From the NCBI GenBank assembly GCA_035457705.1, contig DATIBD010000103.1, positions 186,001-250,000 of the forward strand: a DNA stretch of 64,000 nucleotides, read 5' to 3'. Below, piece after piece: positions 62,441 through 64,000 of the stretch. Every line of letters starts with the position of its first letter. Position 1 is the first letter of the stretch. Source of the DNA: DASPGQ01 sp035457705 (GTDB lineage Bacteria > Acidobacteriota > Vicinamibacteria > Marinacidobacterales > SMYC01). Below the pieces are notes generated by a model, which worked only from the letters and a program-made list of their open reading frames with translations, searched no databases and was not told where the DNA came from. Both the position numbers and the translations under genes were made by a program.

Positions 62441-63239
62441 TCCTCTCCCGGATTCCCTCGAACCCGAGATTCGCACCGAGGCTGGCCACGGTCAAGAACA
62501 TTGCCGGCGCGAGCCAACACCACCAATACTCCCGGAGGACGAACAGGCTTCCCACCGACGAGGCCAGCATGTTTCCCCAGCTGGGGTAGGGCTCCTGAAG
62601 ACCGAGACCGAGAAACGACAGCGTGACCTCACCGAGCACGAAGTACGGAAAGAGTAGTCCCGCCTGGAGCAGGAGCACCGGACCGAGCGCCCTGAGGACA
62701 TGGACCCGGATCACGTGGCGCCGCGTGGCGCCGAACGCGGCGGCGGCCGTCACGTAATCGCGCTCTCGTACTTCGAGAACCTGGCCGCGGACGAAGCGAG
62801 CCACTGAGCACCAACCGACGGTTGCGAGCGACGTCACCACGATGACCCCCGACTCGACGGGAGTCAGCTCGTCGGGAAACAGGTTCCTGAGAGCGAGGAA
62901 CAAGTAGAGCGCGGGAAACGCCATGAACAGCTCGGTGCCTCTCATCACCGCGCGATCGACGTTCCCCCCCACGAGTCCGGAGACCGCGCCCGCCAACGTT
63001 CCCAAGAAAATCGTGAGGGCGACGCCCGCCCAGGCGGTCGCCCAGCTGTAGCGCGCCGCGTGAAGGCTCCTCGAGAGCATGTCGCGCCCGAGTCCATCTG
63101 TGCCGAAAGGGTGGTCGTCCAACGAGGGGGGCGAATAGATGGTATTCCGATCCTGAGCAACGGGCGATTGGGAGACCAAGAACGGACCTACCGTCGCCAA
63201 GACCGTGAGCCCGATCAGAATTCCGGCTCCACGTCTCAA
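62397..63239 (-). CDS. ABC transporter permease (DppC/OppC-like)
   Basis: A 280-residue permease with six helices. DHPFGTDGLGRDMLSRSLHAARYSW is the OppC N-terminal signature. EEA-type loop residues appear in VRERDYVTAAAAFGATRRHVIRVHVL, and GLGLQEPYPSWGNMLAS near the C-terminus. It imports peptides, nickel or other small molecules with a solute-binding protein not in the window. The TTG at 63239 overlaps the TGA of the upstream permease and has GGAGGAGG before it. The long open frame to 63407 is not coding. It ends within the GHMP kinase gene (44-base overlap). Confidence 0.9.
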   Translation of the reverse strand: MRRGAGILIGLTVLATVGPFLVSQSPVAQDRNTIYSPPSLDDHPFGTDGLGRDMLSRSLHAARYSWATAWAGVALTIFLGTLAGAVSGLVGGNVDRAVMRGTELFMAFPALYLFLALRNLFPDELTPVESGVIVVTSLATVGWCSVARFVRGQVLEVRERDYVTAAAAFGATRRHVIRVHVLRALGPVLLLQAGLLFPYFVLGEVTLSFLGLGLQEPYPSWGNMLASSVGSLFVLREYWWCWLAPAMFLTVASLGANLGFEGIRERIKTASVLARRRGNR

Positions 63240-64000
63240 CGGCTCGCCTCCTCCAAACGCAAACGGGGATCGGCCCTGGCGAGCAGCAGATCCGAAAGAA
63301 GATTCCCGACGATCAGCACGACGGCCGCCGCGAAGAGAGAGCCCAGCAGGAGAAAAGGATCTCGGTCGCCGAGGGCCTTGAGAGCGAGCCTGCCCATACC
63401 CGGCCATCCGGTCACGACCTCGACGAGGAAACAGGCGCTCAGTAGCCTGCCGAGCGAGCTTCCCCAGTAGCTCAGCAGCGGCACCATCGCGACGGGCGCA
63501 ACCTCACGCGATAGGAGCTTGGCTTCTTCGAGCCCGCGTGCGCGCGCTGCACGAACGAAGGCGGCGGGCATGACATCGACGAAAGCTCCTCGGGCCTGGA
63601 GGAGCAAGGCGGGCAGCATCACCAGGGTCAGGATCGCAGCCGGGAGGAGAAGATGGCGCAACAGGTCGAGCACTAACTCGGTCGTACCGTCCTGGATGAG
63701 CGCGGTCGAGCCCCCCCCCACGGGGACGATGCCCGTCGAGGCGGCGACCATCATCCCCACGAGTCCTACGACGACGGGGTGTATCGAAGCGAGGCTTACC
63801 GCTGCCGCACAAAGCGCGCGATCCCACGGTCCGTTGCGGCGGGAGGCGGCAAAGAGGCCCAGCGGCACGGCGACGCACAGGCTCACCATGTGAGCCACGA
63901 GCGCAAGCACCAGGGTGCGAGGGACGCTCTCGCTCAGCAGCTCGCGGACGGGTCGTTGATAACCGAGCGACACGCCGAGCTCCCCGTGAGCGACACCGGC
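63236..64000 (-). CDS. ABC transporter permease (DppB/OppB-like), cut by window end
   Basis: Partial permease; 254 residues visible. The frame is open to the window edge, and an internal GTG-coded Met at 63973 is not the true start. Typical OppB segments are GELGVSLGYQRPVRELLSESVPRTLVLAL, HLLLPAAILTLVMLPALLLQARGAFVDVM, FVRAARARGLEEAKLLSREV and LVEVVTGWPGMGRLALKALGDRDP. It pairs with the downstream OppC-like gene, whose TTG overlaps its stop. The missing N-terminal part should lie beyond 64000. Confidence 0.9.
   Translation of the reverse strand, partial: AGVAHGELGVSLGYQRPVRELLSESVPRTLVLALVAHMVSLCVAVPLGLFAASRRNGPWDRALCAAAVSLASIHPVVVGLVGMMVAASTGIVPVGGGSTALIQDGTTELVLDLLRHLLLPAAILTLVMLPALLLQARGAFVDVMPAAFVRAARARGLEEAKLLSREVAPVAMVPLLSYWGSSLGRLLSACFLVEVVTGWPGMGRLALKALGDRDPFLLLGSLFAAAVVLIVGNLLSDLLLARADPRLRLEEASR

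Noticed and set aside
63239..63407. N-terminal extension of the OppC-like permease
   Set aside because: It lies inside the OppB-like gene, is Arg/Gly-rich, and the TTG at 63239 has a strong ribosome binding site.

Overview
High-GC bacterial chromosome segment, about 50 protein-coding genes, no rRNA, tRNA, CRISPR array or recognisable insertion sequence. The gene set points to a Gram-negative, probably Acidobacteriota. Pointers are TonB proteins with long Gly-Gly-Val-Pro-Gly-Gly type repeats, a Wza/GumC export pair with an ExeA-like ATPase, a HEAT-repeat cyclophilin, a tandem double-length UvrA and Ku plus a free-standing ATP-dependent ligase. The phylum is an inference from gene content, not a database result.

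Layout. 1-11 kb: the end of a giant UvrA (tandem duplication, four ABC ATPase domains), a predicted 32-residue membrane peptide, a PafA-like phosphatase, a Kef/NhaP-type antiporter, and a DUF4956 membrane protein convergent with a CotH-kinase/beta-helix protein. 11-32 kb: a large exopolysaccharide locus. It holds a WecG/TagA transferase, a GDP-mannose 3,5-epimerase homologue, three GT4 glycosyltransferases, a sugar-phosphate transferase with a GGDEF-like N-terminus, Wza- and GumC-like export proteins, an ExeA-like ATPase, a CpsD-like protein without the Walker A lysine, a Wzx-type flippase and a secreted beta-helix protein. It also holds three sulfotransferases and a pyruvate kinase-ATP sulfurylase fusion. 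I read this as a locus for a sulfated exopolysaccharide, possibly containing L-galactose or L-gulose, with its own sulfate-activating enzyme. This is the most interesting system in the window. No APS kinase and no obvious Wzy polymerase are present.

32-40 kb: a housekeeping envelope/isoprenoid run (uppS, cdsA, dxr, rseP), then a MenC/NAAAR-like enolase-superfamily enzyme, a HEAT-cyclophilin lipoprotein and a HAD phosphatase. Opposite these is a 23-residue Lys/Ala-rich histone H1-like peptide with its own ribosome binding site and terminator. 41-45 kb: tgt, yajC, secD, secF. 45-49 kb: two TonB proteins, ExbB/TolQ and two ExbD/TolR proteins, closed by a strong bidirectional terminator shared with a TPR lipoprotein. 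50-58 kb: a bifunctional Rel/SpoT enzyme, convergent with an apparent operon of a small TPR protein, a sigma54 activator with a degenerate receiver domain, 2-oxoacid:ferredoxin oxidoreductase (korA, korB) and an Mrp-type Fe-S carrier. 58-64 kb: Ku and DNA ligase (NHEJ), a Nudix CoA pyrophosphatase, a small outer-membrane barrel, a GHMP sugar kinase and two oligopeptide-type ABC permeases, the last cut by the window end.
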